63,546 bases of DNA, from contig JAQUUX010000005.1 in the NCBI GenBank assembly GCA_028693705.1, positions 1 through 63,546 on the forward strand. Reading direction: 5' to 3'. The number at the start of each line of letters is the position of its first letter. Positions within the stretch are counted from its first letter, which is position 1. The notes under the pieces are model-generated. The model was not told the origin of the DNA. It saw only the letters and a program-made list of their open reading frames with translations, and ran no database searches. The DNA comes from Lachnospiraceae bacterium (GTDB lineage Bacteria; Bacillota; Clostridia; Lachnospirales; Lachnospiraceae). Shown piece after piece: positions 55,079-63,317 of the stretch. The position numbers were made by a program, and so were the translations under genes.

Positions 55079-56383
55079 CTATTCCTCTGCAAGAATGACA
55101 ATATCGCTTTCCTGCAATCCACTGATGATTTCCACCATACCACCACTATACACTCCCGTGGTAACAGGAACCAGTGTTTTCTTGCCATCCGCGACTACAT
55201 ACACACAGGTTACCCCATCCTCTGTGACAAGTGCTGAAACGGGTACTGATAGAGCATTTTCCCGTAATACCCTTTTAAAATGTACCTCTACCTCATATCC
55301 CGGCCCCATCTGTTCCGGCAAATCCGTGGTTGATAGCTTCACTGCACAGCGGTTTTCCTCAACCCCCAGGCTGGACATTCTCTCTTCTGCCATGGGCGAA
55401 ATAAAAGAAATACTGCCGGACACCAGACTGCCATCCGGTAACGCTATTTCCACCGGATCACCTGTTTTATAGTTCATCACATCCTCTGTGAGCATCCAGG
55501 CCTCTAACTCATATCCATTGGTCCGGAATAAACGGGCAATTGGCTGATTTTCTGTCACATAGGCGCCTGTTTCTACCAATACCTCACTGACTACACCATT
55601 AAAAGGTGCCGTTACCGGCTTTTTATCCTGCTCTCTTTTCAGGGAATCTATGGAATCCTGAATCTGAGCTGCTGCCAGCTGTATGGAATCTGCTCCGTTA
55701 TTTCCATTATCCGTCAGTGTTTCAAACTGAATCTGATAAGCTGCCAGCAAACTCTGATAATAAAATTTGTTGGTGGCAGAATTCATCAGTTCTGCTTTTT
55801 GATAAGCAGCCGCTGCTCCGGCATAGGCATAACTCAAACTATCCAGGGTTGCACCTTTTGCTCCGGCATCATCTGCTGCTTCATAATTTGCAAGTGCCTC
55901 ATCCATGGCAAATTTTGCAGCTCTTACATCAATAGCGGCTGTTCCCTTTTCTCCAAACATCATCTCGTAATCATGCTGCGCGGATGCCATTTGCTGGATC
56001 AGCTGCTCCTGGCGCAACTCGATTTCACTCTGAGAGCTTTGTCCCTGGGTATATACTGCCGCTTTTTGCTTCTGTAGTACTTTGATCTGATCCGCAAGCT
56101 GGTTTTGGTATTCGGTATCATCAATATTTACCACCTCATCTCCGGCTTTAACCGCTGCTCCTTTTGTAAGTTTCAGTTCCGTGAGCAGACCGGTCTTTGT
56201 AGAAGATATGACAGCTGTGTCATTTGTTGTAATGGCAGCCTTTAATTCCAGGTCTTCCTCCATGTCTCCCTTTGTCACTGCTACCGTATTGAATTCCTGT
56301 GGCTGCAACAGATAAAAAGCTGCTCCCGCACCTGCCAGGATGATTACCAACACTATGATAACAATTTTTACACTTTTCTTCAT
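55079..56383 (-). CDS. efflux adaptor (HlyD/MacA-like membrane fusion protein)
   Basis: A 434-aa protein with one N-terminal membrane anchor (IVIIVLVIILAGAGAAFYLL). Barrel and lipoyl parts flank a long helical hairpin at about 80-210 (QKQKAAVYTQGQSSQSEIEL-type coiled region). KPVTAPFNGVVSEVLVETGAYV is the second lipoyl half and VSALVTEDGVTCVYVVADGKKT the membrane-proximal domain. It partners the FtsX-like permease and ATPase to export a compound across the cell envelope. Confidence 0.88.
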   Translation of the reverse strand: MKKSVKIVIIVLVIILAGAGAAFYLLQPQEFNTVAVTKGDMEEDLELKAAITTNDTAVISSTKTGLLTELKLTKGAAVKAGDEVVNIDDTEYQNQLADQIKVLQKQKAAVYTQGQSSQSEIELRQEQLIQQMASAQHDYEMMFGEKGTAAIDVRAAKFAMDEALANYEAADDAGAKGATLDSLSYAYAGAAAAYQKAELMNSATNKFYYQSLLAAYQIQFETLTDNGNNGADSIQLAAAQIQDSIDSLKREQDKKPVTAPFNGVVSEVLVETGAYVTENQPIARLFRTNGYELEAWMLTEDVMNYKTGDPVEIALPDGSLVSGSISFISPMAEERMSSLGVEENRCAVKLSTTDLPEQMGPGYEVEVHFKRVLRENALSVPVSALVTEDGVTCVYVVADGKKTLVPVTTGVYSGGMVEIISGLQESDIVILAEE

Positions 56384-56430
56384 ATACCCTCCATCCTTAC
56401 CTTTTACAGAACTGTAAAATCTATCTTTCT

Positions 56431-58788
56431 CTATTCACGTTCCCGCAATAACTCCACCGGTGCCAGTTTCTTTAATTTATGTAAAATCAACAGAGAACTA
56501 AACCATACCGCAATAAAGATTAATCCGATTGATAGTAACAACGATGGCGCATCTACAAAATCCGGAATCACAAAAATATCCGATGCCATGCTGGTAGAGA
56601 TCACTTTGCTCGCCCACATCGCCATGGGGATTCCCAGGATCACGCCGCCAATGGTCAAAATCCACTGGCCAACTGCCACCACATCCAAACATTCCTTACT
56701 TTTCAGCCCCAGCATCATCATGGTAGAAATTTCCCGTTTTAATTCTTCATAATAGATCAAAGAACTGGTGTAAATAACCGCCATACCGATCAAAACCCCC
56801 ATTCCAGCCAGTGCCACCATCACCGCACCGATACTGCCCATCATGGAACGGTACTGGTCGATATGTTCCTGTCTGGTAACTATGGTTCCTGTGTTTGGAG
56901 AATCCTTGAATTGTTCCTTTAGCTGCTCTTGTATATCTGTAGGTGCTTTCAGTAGAATCCGATTGACCACATCTCTGTACTCACTTATATTTCCAATGGC
57001 TTCCTTTGACATATAGGCATTAGAACCCATGTACTGCGCCATAATATCTGTAATCGGTATGGGGATTCTTTTTTCCTCCGGATATGTAAGTTTTAGAATA
57101 ATGGTATCTCCAGCTCTAACTTGCAATACCTGTGCCATATATTCAGAGATCACAATCCCTTCTCTCTTTACCCGGATTTCATTTGCGTCTGCATCATACA
57201 ATCTGCTAAGTGTCGCATCTTCATCAATTGCCTGTATGGTTACATCCAGTTTCTCCTTAGCATCCGGTGTTTCCAAAGATGCACCTATGGCTAATACACC
57301 TTCTTTTGCCTCAATTTTATTATTCTGTAAACTTCCCAATGCTTCATTTTCTTTTATCAAAGTATTGAAATTAATACTGATATCCTGCCTCTGATTCTTT
57401 TCCAGCTCGTCAAACAGAAACACATCAAACAGACTATTCATGGACACCAGTGATGCTGTTACCATATAAGCACAGGCTATACCGAATAAAGAAAGAAAAG
57501 TTCGTTTCTTATATCTGGCAAGACTTCTGACAGCGATCACACCGGGCACAGTAAACAGAGATAAAAATCCCGGTATTTTCTCCAGAATAAAGCGTTTTAC
57601 CTTCTTAGGCGCCTCCGGGCGAAGTGCTTCTGCCGGTGTATTCTTATATACATTTCCGGTACAGAGCCAGGCAACTGCACCACAGAAAATCCCTCCCATG
57701 GCCATTCCCTGCAACAGATACATGGGATAAAAGCCTGTTGTAAGATTCGGTAATTGAAAAAATATCTGATAATATTCCGTAAGCGGTCCCGCCGCCAGAT
57801 TACCCAGAATCCCACCGATTAAACCTCCACTGATCCCGATCAGCAATCCGTAACACATATAATGTATTCGAATAATCAGAGAACTCATTCCCATTGCCAT
57901 CAGCGTTCCGATCTGGGTGCGCTGCTGATCCAGCAGACGATGCAGCATAATATATAGAATGATCGCTGCTACCGACAAAAAGAACACCGGAATGGCAAAG
58001 GACATTTTTTCCAGCTGGTCTATTTCCTGCTTTAAGACTGAAACAGACATGTCTTCATCGCTGGGATAAGTTCTGCTCACTCCATAGGGATCCAGAATAT
58101 CCTCTACCTCGTCTTTGATATCATCAAATTCATTTCCCGGTATCATGGAAAATAAGAACTGATTTGCCATACTCTCCATCTGATAAAGGGAAGCCATATC
58201 TTCATAGGAAATAAAAGCCGCATCATATTTATCCATGGATGGAAGCATCTGAGACATATCCTCGATCATATAAATGCTTTCCGGTGAAATGCCTTTTCCG
58301 CAAATGGTGAGCTGTCTGTTAGCACCCTGGATAGAAAGTGTCAGTTTATCTCCAAGCTTTAAATGATTTCCTTCATAGAAACCATTTCCTGCCACCAGCT
58401 CCAGATCCCGCGCCGGTAGTCTCCCGGCATCCAGATAAACATGATTCATTCCATTCTCTTCAATGGATAATAATTGTAAATGCGCTTCCTCACTGGCCAG
58501 ACCTTTTACCGGCACGTCTTTAGCGATTCGCCTCTGCACCTGTTTCACACCGGGTATATGCTGCAATTCTTTTATCACAGACAAAGGAGCCTGTTCCACT
58601 ACAGCAAAACCATCACAGTAATTGGTCTGTTCAAAGAAATAATCCCTGGATAAGGATAAATCACCAAAACAAATCAGCAAAATACTGTAACCGCAAAATC
58701 CCGTTGCCACGATGACTATGCAGATTAGATAGGTTGCCATACTCCGCTTCATATCCCGAAGCATTTTTCGAAACAAAAGTTTTACCAT
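56431..58788 (-). CDS. FtsX-like ABC transporter permease
   Basis: A 785-aa permease with an N-terminal helix, a large extracytoplasmic domain (about 45-270), three helices (FAIPVFFLSVAAIILYIML; the next near 320 and 365), a second helix pair around 430, a second outer domain, and three C-terminal helices ending LLILHKLKKLAPVELLRERE, a signature of MacB/YknZ-type permeases. It overlaps the ATPase gene by 7 bp. Confidence 0.88.
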   Translation of the reverse strand: MVKLLFRKMLRDMKRSMATYLICIVIVATGFCGYSILLICFGDLSLSRDYFFEQTNYCDGFAVVEQAPLSVIKELQHIPGVKQVQRRIAKDVPVKGLASEEAHLQLLSIEENGMNHVYLDAGRLPARDLELVAGNGFYEGNHLKLGDKLTLSIQGANRQLTICGKGISPESIYMIEDMSQMLPSMDKYDAAFISYEDMASLYQMESMANQFLFSMIPGNEFDDIKDEVEDILDPYGVSRTYPSDEDMSVSVLKQEIDQLEKMSFAIPVFFLSVAAIILYIMLHRLLDQQRTQIGTLMAMGMSSLIIRIHYMCYGLLIGISGGLIGGILGNLAAGPLTEYYQIFFQLPNLTTGFYPMYLLQGMAMGGIFCGAVAWLCTGNVYKNTPAEALRPEAPKKVKRFILEKIPGFLSLFTVPGVIAVRSLARYKKRTFLSLFGIACAYMVTASLVSMNSLFDVFLFDELEKNQRQDISINFNTLIKENEALGSLQNNKIEAKEGVLAIGASLETPDAKEKLDVTIQAIDEDATLSRLYDADANEIRVKREGIVISEYMAQVLQVRAGDTIILKLTYPEEKRIPIPITDIMAQYMGSNAYMSKEAIGNISEYRDVVNRILLKAPTDIQEQLKEQFKDSPNTGTIVTRQEHIDQYRSMMGSIGAVMVALAGMGVLIGMAVIYTSSLIYYEELKREISTMMMLGLKSKECLDVVAVGQWILTIGGVILGIPMAMWASKVISTSMASDIFVIPDFVDAPSLLLSIGLIFIAVWFSSLLILHKLKKLAPVELLRERE

Positions 58789-59492
58789 ACAAGTTCCTCT
58801 ACCGAAAGTGGATGTTCATTGGTTTCGATTTTCTGCAGCTGTCCGTCTTTCATATAGAAGACACGATCTGCAATTTGTGCCATTCCGGCATTATGGGTTA
58901 TCGCCACTACCGGGCAGCCGATCTGATCTCTGATCTGCAACAGTATCCTCACCACGTCAATGGAATTCTTACTATCCAGAGCCCCTGTAGGTTCATCACA
59001 CAACAATAGCTTTGGCTTTTTGACAATAGCTCTGGCAATCGAAACCCTCTGCTGCTCTCCTCCGGACATCTGAGAAGGGAAATGCTTTTCCCTGCCCGCC
59101 AGGTTTACCCACTTCAAAACCTCTCCGGAATCCTCGGATTGTTTTCCCATACTGGCTGCCAGCTCTACATTTTCCAGCGCTGTAAGAGACGGAATAAGAT
59201 TAAAGAACTGAAATACAAAACCCACCGCTTCCCTGCGGTAATCCGAAAGCTGATCTCTGGAATAACTGGTCAAATTCCTGCCTTCATACAAAAGCTCACC
59301 GCCACTTGGCTGATCCATACCGCCGATGATATTCAACAATGTGCTTTTCCCTGAACCGGATGGCCCCAATACCACCACGAATTCCCCGGGATAAATGGTA
59401 AAAGATGCATTTTTCAAGGCTTCTACTACGATTCCGTCCCCCGGATACACCTTACTTAAATTTTCTGCTTTGATCACATAATCCTTTGACAT
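58782..59492 (-). CDS. MacB/LolD-type ABC transporter ATPase
   Basis: A 236-aa ATPase: [16 protein letters not shown], then [25 protein letters not shown] Q-loop region ([12 protein letters not shown]), signature [15 protein letters not shown], Walker [15 protein letters not shown], switch His in AITHNAGMA. It energises a mechanotransmission-type exporter. It lies 11 bp after the tetR gene. Confidence 0.92.
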   Translation of the reverse strand: MSKDYVIKAENLSKVYPGDGIVVEALKNASFTIYPGEFVVVLGPSGSGKSTLLNIIGGMDQPSGGELLYEGRNLTSYSRDQLSDYRREAVGFVFQFFNLIPSLTALENVELAASMGKQSEDSGEVLKWVNLAGREKHFPSQMSGGEQQRVSIARAIVKKPKLLLCDEPTGALDSKNSIDVVRILLQIRDQIGCPVVAITHNAGMAQIADRVFYMKDGQLQKIETNEHPLSVEELVW

Positions 59493-59503
59493 GCTTTCCC
59501 CTT

Positions 59504-60151
59504 TTACAAATACTCTTCCTTATAAAAATGTCTCTTCATCAGATCCATACTGTCCTCAAAATCCTGTACCATACCTGCAAAGTTAAATCCCTCATCCAAG
59601 GACACCCCATAGATATACCCCTCGGTCATCTTCAACAAAATCTTCAAGACCAGCTCAGGATCCACATCCGGCTTAAACTTCTTCAAATCCGATTTTTCAA
59701 ATAAATACTGCTGCCTGTAGGTTCCACCATCACCAAATATTTTTTTCAGCTCAGTTGCCACCTCCGGATCCTGTTCAAAATAAGCATTGCTTAAAAACAG
59801 GAAAATAGCCGGCTGCTTTTCCATTACTTTCATCTTCGCCATTGCCGCAATATGGATTCGCCCAAAGAAATCTGTTTCTACCGTTTCCTGTTTCTGTGTT
59901 TCCTCCACCGCTGCGTAGATCATCTGACAGACATAATCCATCATATATAGATACATATTCTTTTTATTTCCAAAATAATGAAATACCATTGCTTTAGAAA
60001 TCCCTGCTGCCACGGCAATATCTCCGGTAGATGCTTTCCTGTATCCCATCTTGCCAAAGGTGCGAAGTGCCGCGTCTACTATAAAATTCTGTTTTTCCGG
60101 TGGTAATATCTCAAATGCTCCTGTATCAAAATCTGTTTTTTCTCCTGCCAT
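59504..60151 (-). CDS. TetR/AcrR family repressor of the efflux operon
   Basis: A 215-aa repressor with an N-terminal helix-turn-helix (ASTGDIAVAAGISKAMVFHYF) and a variable ligand-binding C-terminal part. AGGAG precedes ATG. It heads the operon with ATPase, permease and adaptor, and two matching palindromes sit on its promoter, so autoregulation and ligand-induced efflux are likely. Confidence 0.9.
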   Translation of the reverse strand: MAGEKTDFDTGAFEILPPEKQNFIVDAALRTFGKMGYRKASTGDIAVAAGISKAMVFHYFGNKKNMYLYMMDYVCQMIYAAVEETQKQETVETDFFGRIHIAAMAKMKVMEKQPAIFLFLSNAYFEQDPEVATELKKIFGDGGTYRQQYLFEKSDLKKFKPDVDPELVLKILLKMTEGYIYGVSLDEGFNFAGMVQDFEDSMDLMKRHFYKEEYL

Positions 60152-60181
60152 AAGTTTGCTCCTATTATTATTTCCAAACGT

Positions 60182-60234
60182 AAATAAACCGAATCGGTTT
60201 ATTTGACAATAGCACAGTCAACCGATTCGGTCAA
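60182..60234 (-). promoter_or_regulatory. TetR promoter with two operators
   Basis: TTGACC (60234-60229), 17-base spacer, TATTGT (60211-60206). Operator 1, a 23-bp palindrome around AACCGAATCGGTT (60182-60204), covers the expected start site. Operator 2, AACCGATTCGGT (60220-60231), overlaps the -35 and spacer. The shared core ACCGAWTCGGT is the proposed binding site. Confidence 0.85.
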
Positions 60235-60308
60235 TCTTTTTCTGATTATTGATAAATTTTCATCATTTTGTTGCACTTTTCATTTGCTGCACATTACATT
60301 CATCATTA

Positions 60309-60518
60309 CTAATTCTGCAAAATATTTTGATACCGGTGAATGCTAAACAGCAAGCCCATCTGTCTCACGGCTTCTTTTATTGCCTGATCCTGATCCATCC
60401 CGGATTCCTGATAATATTCAGCCTGATCCTGAATATGGTCCGTTATTTCCTTTGCAATACCATCCCTTGCTTTGGTGCAGCGGATCTGTTCCAGTAAGGT
60501 TTTTATAAATTCATCCAT
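60309..60518 (-). pseudogene. truncated PadR-partner membrane protein (HAAS-like N-terminus)
   Basis: A 69-aa frame with a good ribosome site (AAAGGA). Residues 1-54 match the helical prefix of DUF1700/HAAS-type proteins: MDEFIKTLLEQIRCTKARDG, IAKEITDHIQDQAEYYQESGM and AIKEAVRQMG. After QMG, where the family goes on (commonly DPVEVG) into membrane helices for over 200 residues, 15 unrelated residues and a stop follow. A deletion most likely removed the rest. It is directly behind padR, the usual partner. Confidence 0.72.
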
Positions 60519-60551
60519 AAATATTCCTTTCTGCGAAAGATTTCCTCTGCC

Positions 60552-60881
60552 TTAACATCCAAAGGACAGCACGCTGGCAACTGCGGAAGTATAAGTTTCC
60601 CACTCTTCCTTTTTCGACTGTAAATATTTCTTGCCTTCTTTTGTAATAGTGTAATATTTTCTCGTCTTCCCATTAATCTCCTGCTCATAGGAATCCAGAT
60701 AATTCTTCTCCTCCAATAAATGTAATAAAGGATACAAAGTTCCCGCCTTTAGATTGAAGATATGATTGGAACGACTTTCCAGCGTTTCGATCATCTCATA
60801 ACCATACATATCCTTTTCTTCCAGTAAACGTAACAGCAGCATGGAGGTGCTGCCTGAAATCAAACTTTTATCAATTGCCAT
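60552..60881 (-). CDS. PadR family transcriptional regulator
   Basis: A 109-aa winged-helix repressor with typical MLLLRLLEEKDMYGYEMIETL, GTLYPLLHLLEEKNYLDSYE and RKYYTITKEGKKYL. It is followed after 33 bp by the truncated HAAS-like gene. Its promoter carries two identical palindromes, so autorepression is likely. With the partner broken, its target output may be lost. Confidence 0.9.
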   Translation of the reverse strand: MAIDKSLISGSTSMLLLRLLEEKDMYGYEMIETLESRSNHIFNLKAGTLYPLLHLLEEKNYLDSYEQEINGKTRKYYTITKEGKKYLQSKKEEWETYTSAVASVLSFGC

Positions 60882-60902
60882 GAGTGTTCCTTTCTGTTCA
60901 TT

Positions 60903-60960
60903 ATATAGATTATCTATATATCTTTGTCTGTATTATATATAGATAATCTATATAAGTCAA
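60903..60960 (-). promoter_or_regulatory. PadR promoter with twin operators
   Basis: TTGACT (60960-60955), 17-base spacer, perfect TATAAT (60937-60932). A 17-bp near-palindrome ATATAGATAATCTATAT (60937-60953) fills the spacer, and its exact reverse complement (60903-60919) lies just after the start site, 34 bp centre to centre. They look like two operators for PadR. Confidence 0.85.
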
Positions 60961-61019
60961 GAAAAATAGGCTAGAAAAACTCAGTTTTAACGCAGTACTC
61001 TAAAATTATTTTGATTTTC

Positions 61020-61048
61020 TTGACATCGGATTTATTGTTAGATACTAT
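61020..61048 (+). promoter_or_regulatory. promoter of a small structured RNA
   Basis: TTGACA (61020-61025), 17-base spacer, TACTAT (61043-61048). It points right, away from padR, and lies about 170 bp before the next gene, directly before a structured segment. Confidence 0.7.
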
Positions 61049-61054
61049 GTAAAA

Positions 61055-61130
61055 AGAAACGGGTTTTGGAAACAAATGTTTCCTCTACCATCGGCGGTTA
61101 ATCCAATGGTGGCGTACTCGTTTCCTTTTT
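61055..61130 (+). ncRNA. candidate small RNA or leader element, three-way junction
   Basis: Three helices fit: closing stem GAAACG/CGTTTC (61056-61061 with 61119-61124), GGAAAC-AAAT-GTTTCC (61068-61083) and ACCAT/ATGGT (61087-61091 with 61106-61110, with an inner GG/CC). The closing stem runs into CTTTTT, so the element also ends as a terminator. With its own promoter it would give an RNA of about 75-80 bases, or attenuate the membrane-protein genes beyond. It matches no riboswitch class I can recall; the junction sequence is not that of purine riboswitches. The rest of 61131-61214 shows nothing clear. Confidence 0.5.
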
Positions 61131-61214
61131 ATTTTTATGATATTGTAAATATTAGTAATTTCAACTTATAAGACAGATTAACTAATACCGGAATGAAATC
61201 CATGGAGATGCGAG

Positions 61215-61466
61215 ATGATAGAAAAAATCAAAGAAATATTTTTTTCAGATAAGGGAATGAAGATTGTAAATATTTTGTTTATCTTATCTCTGTTTGTTCA
61301 AAACAGTGGACTGATTTTTATTGCCTATCTCATCTGGATTGTCTATCTGGTATTTGGAATGAAACATACCCAATCTAAAATAATTAAAATTTCTAATTTT
61401 ATTTTCATTATTTTTGCAGCAATAATGATTATGGCCAATGTACTTCTTTGGCTGAACTATATTTAA
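61215..61466 (+). CDS. small membrane protein, unknown
   Basis: An 83-aa protein with two or three hydrophobic helices (IVNILFILSLFV; LIFIAYLIWIVYLVFGM; IFIIFAAIMIMANVLLWL). Only a weak GAG lies before the ATG. It precedes another membrane protein by 27 bp. I do not recognise a family. Confidence 0.5.
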   Translation: MIEKIKEIFFSDKGMKIVNILFILSLFVQNSGLIFIAYLIWIVYLVFGMKHTQSKIIKISNFIFIIFAAIMIMANVLLWLNYI

Positions 61467-61493
61467 CAAATTCAAATTTAGTATAGGACAAAA

Positions 61494-61937
61494 ATGAGAA
61501 CTATTGAAAATCCAATCAAGAATACGAAATGGGCATGGGGTATCAATATTTTCATAGCAATGACCATGTTGTTTTTACAACTGCATATGGAGGGCTCCGG
61601 CATTAATTCAGATGGAACTATAGACGAGACCTTGAGTCGATTTGATTTTTCTGATCTGCTTTATGTGATTATATTACTGGGATTAGTAATTGGCGGCAAT
61701 TTTATCATTGGTATCATCATGGGTGCAATGAGTGCGAAAAGATCATATCCTGCTAATTTACAGGAAACGTCTGTAATGTTTATGATTTATTTACTCTCCT
61801 CTGCATTAATTTTATATTTTTTCCTCCGTTTTAGTAAAAGACTGGATATGGCTTTGATTGCAACAGGACAGCAAATAGCTGAATATTTGATTGGATACCC
61901 AATATACCAGACCGTAAAAGAACGAAAGAATATTTGA
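61494..61937 (+). CDS. small membrane protein, unknown
   Basis: A 147-aa protein with four hydrophobic segments: WGINIFIAMTMLFLQLHM, LLYVIILLGLVIGGNFIIGII, MFMIYLLSSALILYFFL and a weaker last one. AGGACAAA precedes the start by few bases. Probably co-transcribed with the 83-aa gene. I do not recognise a family and give no function. Confidence 0.55.
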   Translation: MRTIENPIKNTKWAWGINIFIAMTMLFLQLHMEGSGINSDGTIDETLSRFDFSDLLYVIILLGLVIGGNFIIGIIMGAMSAKRSYPANLQETSVMFMIYLLSSALILYFFLRFSKRLDMALIATGQQIAEYLIGYPIYQTVKERKNI

Positions 61938-61977
61938 TATAGACGGAGACGATAATATTACAGATTATGATGCAATG
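61936..61977 (+). pseudogene. possible dockerin/EF-hand-like remnant
   Basis: A stretch reading DIDGDDNITDYDAM, like a calcium-binding dockerin repeat, stands without a start or a surrounding gene and then runs into DNA that on the other strand encodes a toxin fragment. It is probably a scrap left at a recombination joint near 61975. Being 14 residues long, chance cannot be excluded. Confidence 0.35.
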
Positions 61978-62045
61978 GTTTTCTTATCTTCTGTTAAGAA
62001 GCTAGTATAATCGTTCCAGGCCTCTTTTTCCCATTGTATTCTCAT
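61965..62045 (-). pseudogene. truncated Txe/YoeB-like toxin
   Basis: A 26-aa frame begins at 62045, its ATG sharing a base with the antitoxin stop (TAATG), as in toxin-antitoxin operons. It reads MRIQWEKEAWNDYTSFLTED then KKTIAS. The opening resembles Txe/YoeB RNases (MxLxWSxxAWxDYxxWxxxDKK). The normal 85 or so residues are cut short after about residue 24, so catalytic residues are lost. Confidence 0.65.
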
Positions 62046-62311
62046 TAGTTGACCTCGATCAAATTATGTTCTTCTAAAACTGCAGTTCTGGTATTGATTT
62101 TTTCTGCTTGACTTTCGAGGTAATCCATATTGCTTTTGGAGTAAAAAGGATCTGCGGATATTTCAAAGGGAATTCGTTTTTCTCTTGATACTTTTTTCGC
62201 AAAAAGAGTAAATGCGGTTGTCATAGTAATACCCATATCTGAACACGTTTTTTCCATGCTTTTCTTTAGTTCTGCATCCATCCGGAAATTTACATTAACT
62301 GTCTGTGCCAT
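62045..62311 (-). CDS. RelB/DinJ family antitoxin
   Basis: An 88-aa ribbon-helix-helix antitoxin, MAQTVNVNFRMDAELKKSM and GITMTTAFTLFAKKVSREKR being the DNA-binding part, followed by IPFEISADPFYSKSNM. The ATG at 62311 has GAGGTG eight bases upstream. Its toxin gene is truncated. It probably still represses its own promoter; a TATAAT lies about 40 bases upstream. Confidence 0.88.
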   Translation of the reverse strand: MAQTVNVNFRMDAELKKSMEKTCSDMGITMTTAFTLFAKKVSREKRIPFEISADPFYSKSNMDYLESQAEKINTRTAVLEEHNLIEVN

Positions 62312-62684
62312 AAATAACACCTCTTTCTTTTTTCTTTTATTTTTAACATATTATAGCAGCGACTGCAATACATTTTCATTACAATATCGTTACGCTATAT
62401 ATCATTCGCAATTAAAAAATCAAAATCCCTTTTATACATGAACTGGAAATCGTCAGTATAAAAGAGGTTTGTGTAAGCAATTCATGGTATACTTTAAATA
62501 TATTATGTTCCTCTTTAAGAACCTGCTTTTAACAAAACTAATCAAATAATGATTATTGGCTACCAGCATTTCCTTTTTTTGATTCAATACTGTTTCCAGA
62601 ATTAGGCCTCAGGTTCCTTTGAGCAATTCTAATTAATCGTAAAATTAAACAGCACGATATATCAGAATTTAACAGGATATTATC
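62312..62684. other. intergenic region between antitoxin and flavoprotein genes
   Basis: About 370 bp without a gene. On the - strand TATAAT near 62350 is a candidate antitoxin promoter; on the + strand a TATACT near 62490 could serve the flavoprotein gene but lacks a good -35. I see no structured RNA or repeat. Confidence 0.4.
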
Positions 62685-63317
62685 ATGAAAACAATAATAT
62701 TAAATGCCAGTCCTCGAAAAGACTGGAACACCGCACAACTACTGAAAGCAGCAATGGCTGGCGCAAAATCAAATGGTTCAGAAGTAGAATACATCGACCT
62801 ATATGATTTGAACTTTACCGGTTGCAGAGGCTGTTTGCTTTGCAAAAGAAAAGACGTAGAAAAATGCTATTGCTATTGGAAGGACGATCTTTCACCTGTC
62901 ATAGATAAAGTCTTTTCAGCAAATACACTCTTTGTCGGTACTCCAATATATTTAGGCAGACCTACAAGTCAATATTTTGCATTTATGGAAAGACTGCATT
63001 TTTCTGCACTTTCCTATGATGATTACAGCAATTATTTCCATGGAAAAGTAAATGTGGGAATGTTTCTGACCATAAATGCAACCGAGGATTTTTACAACAA
63101 ACTGTATAAAGAGAAGTTTGAAGCATATGCCGATGAATTTAGATCATTAAATGGAGAAGTCTGTCTGTATCCGGCGTATAACACACTCCAGGTTAACGAC
63201 TATTCAAAGTTTGATATGAGCAGCTTTAGCGAGGAAAGAAAAAAGGAAGCTCATGAAAAATGTTTTCCATTGGATTTAGAAAATGCGTATAACCTTGGAA
63301 GAAAGTTAAGTCAGTAA
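62685..63317 (+). CDS. flavodoxin-like NAD(P)H/iron-sulfur flavoprotein family protein
   Basis: A 210-aa FMN-binding protein. NASPRKDWNTAQLL forms the phosphate-binding loop, GCRGCLLCKRKD is the two-cysteine segment of the multimeric flavodoxin/iron-sulfur flavoprotein family, and FVGTPIYLGRPTSQYFAFMERL contacts the flavin ring. AGGA seven bases before ATG supports the start. It may reduce quinones, nitro compounds or serve redox stress; no partner is adjacent. Only two to four close cysteines are seen (further Cys in KCYCYW), enough for a possible Fe-S cluster. Confidence 0.85.
   Translation: MKTIILNASPRKDWNTAQLLKAAMAGAKSNGSEVEYIDLYDLNFTGCRGCLLCKRKDVEKCYCYWKDDLSPVIDKVFSANTLFVGTPIYLGRPTSQYFAFMERLHFSALSYDDYSNYFHGKVNVGMFLTINATEDFYNKLYKEKFEAYADEFRSLNGEVCLYPAYNTLQVNDYSKFDMSSFSEERKKEAHEKCFPLDLENAYNLGRKLSQ

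Noticed and set aside
61055..61130. Purine-type riboswitch
   Set aside because: It has a three-way junction and a TTTCCTCTACC segment, but the loop lengths and the conserved loop sequence of the third helix do not fit.
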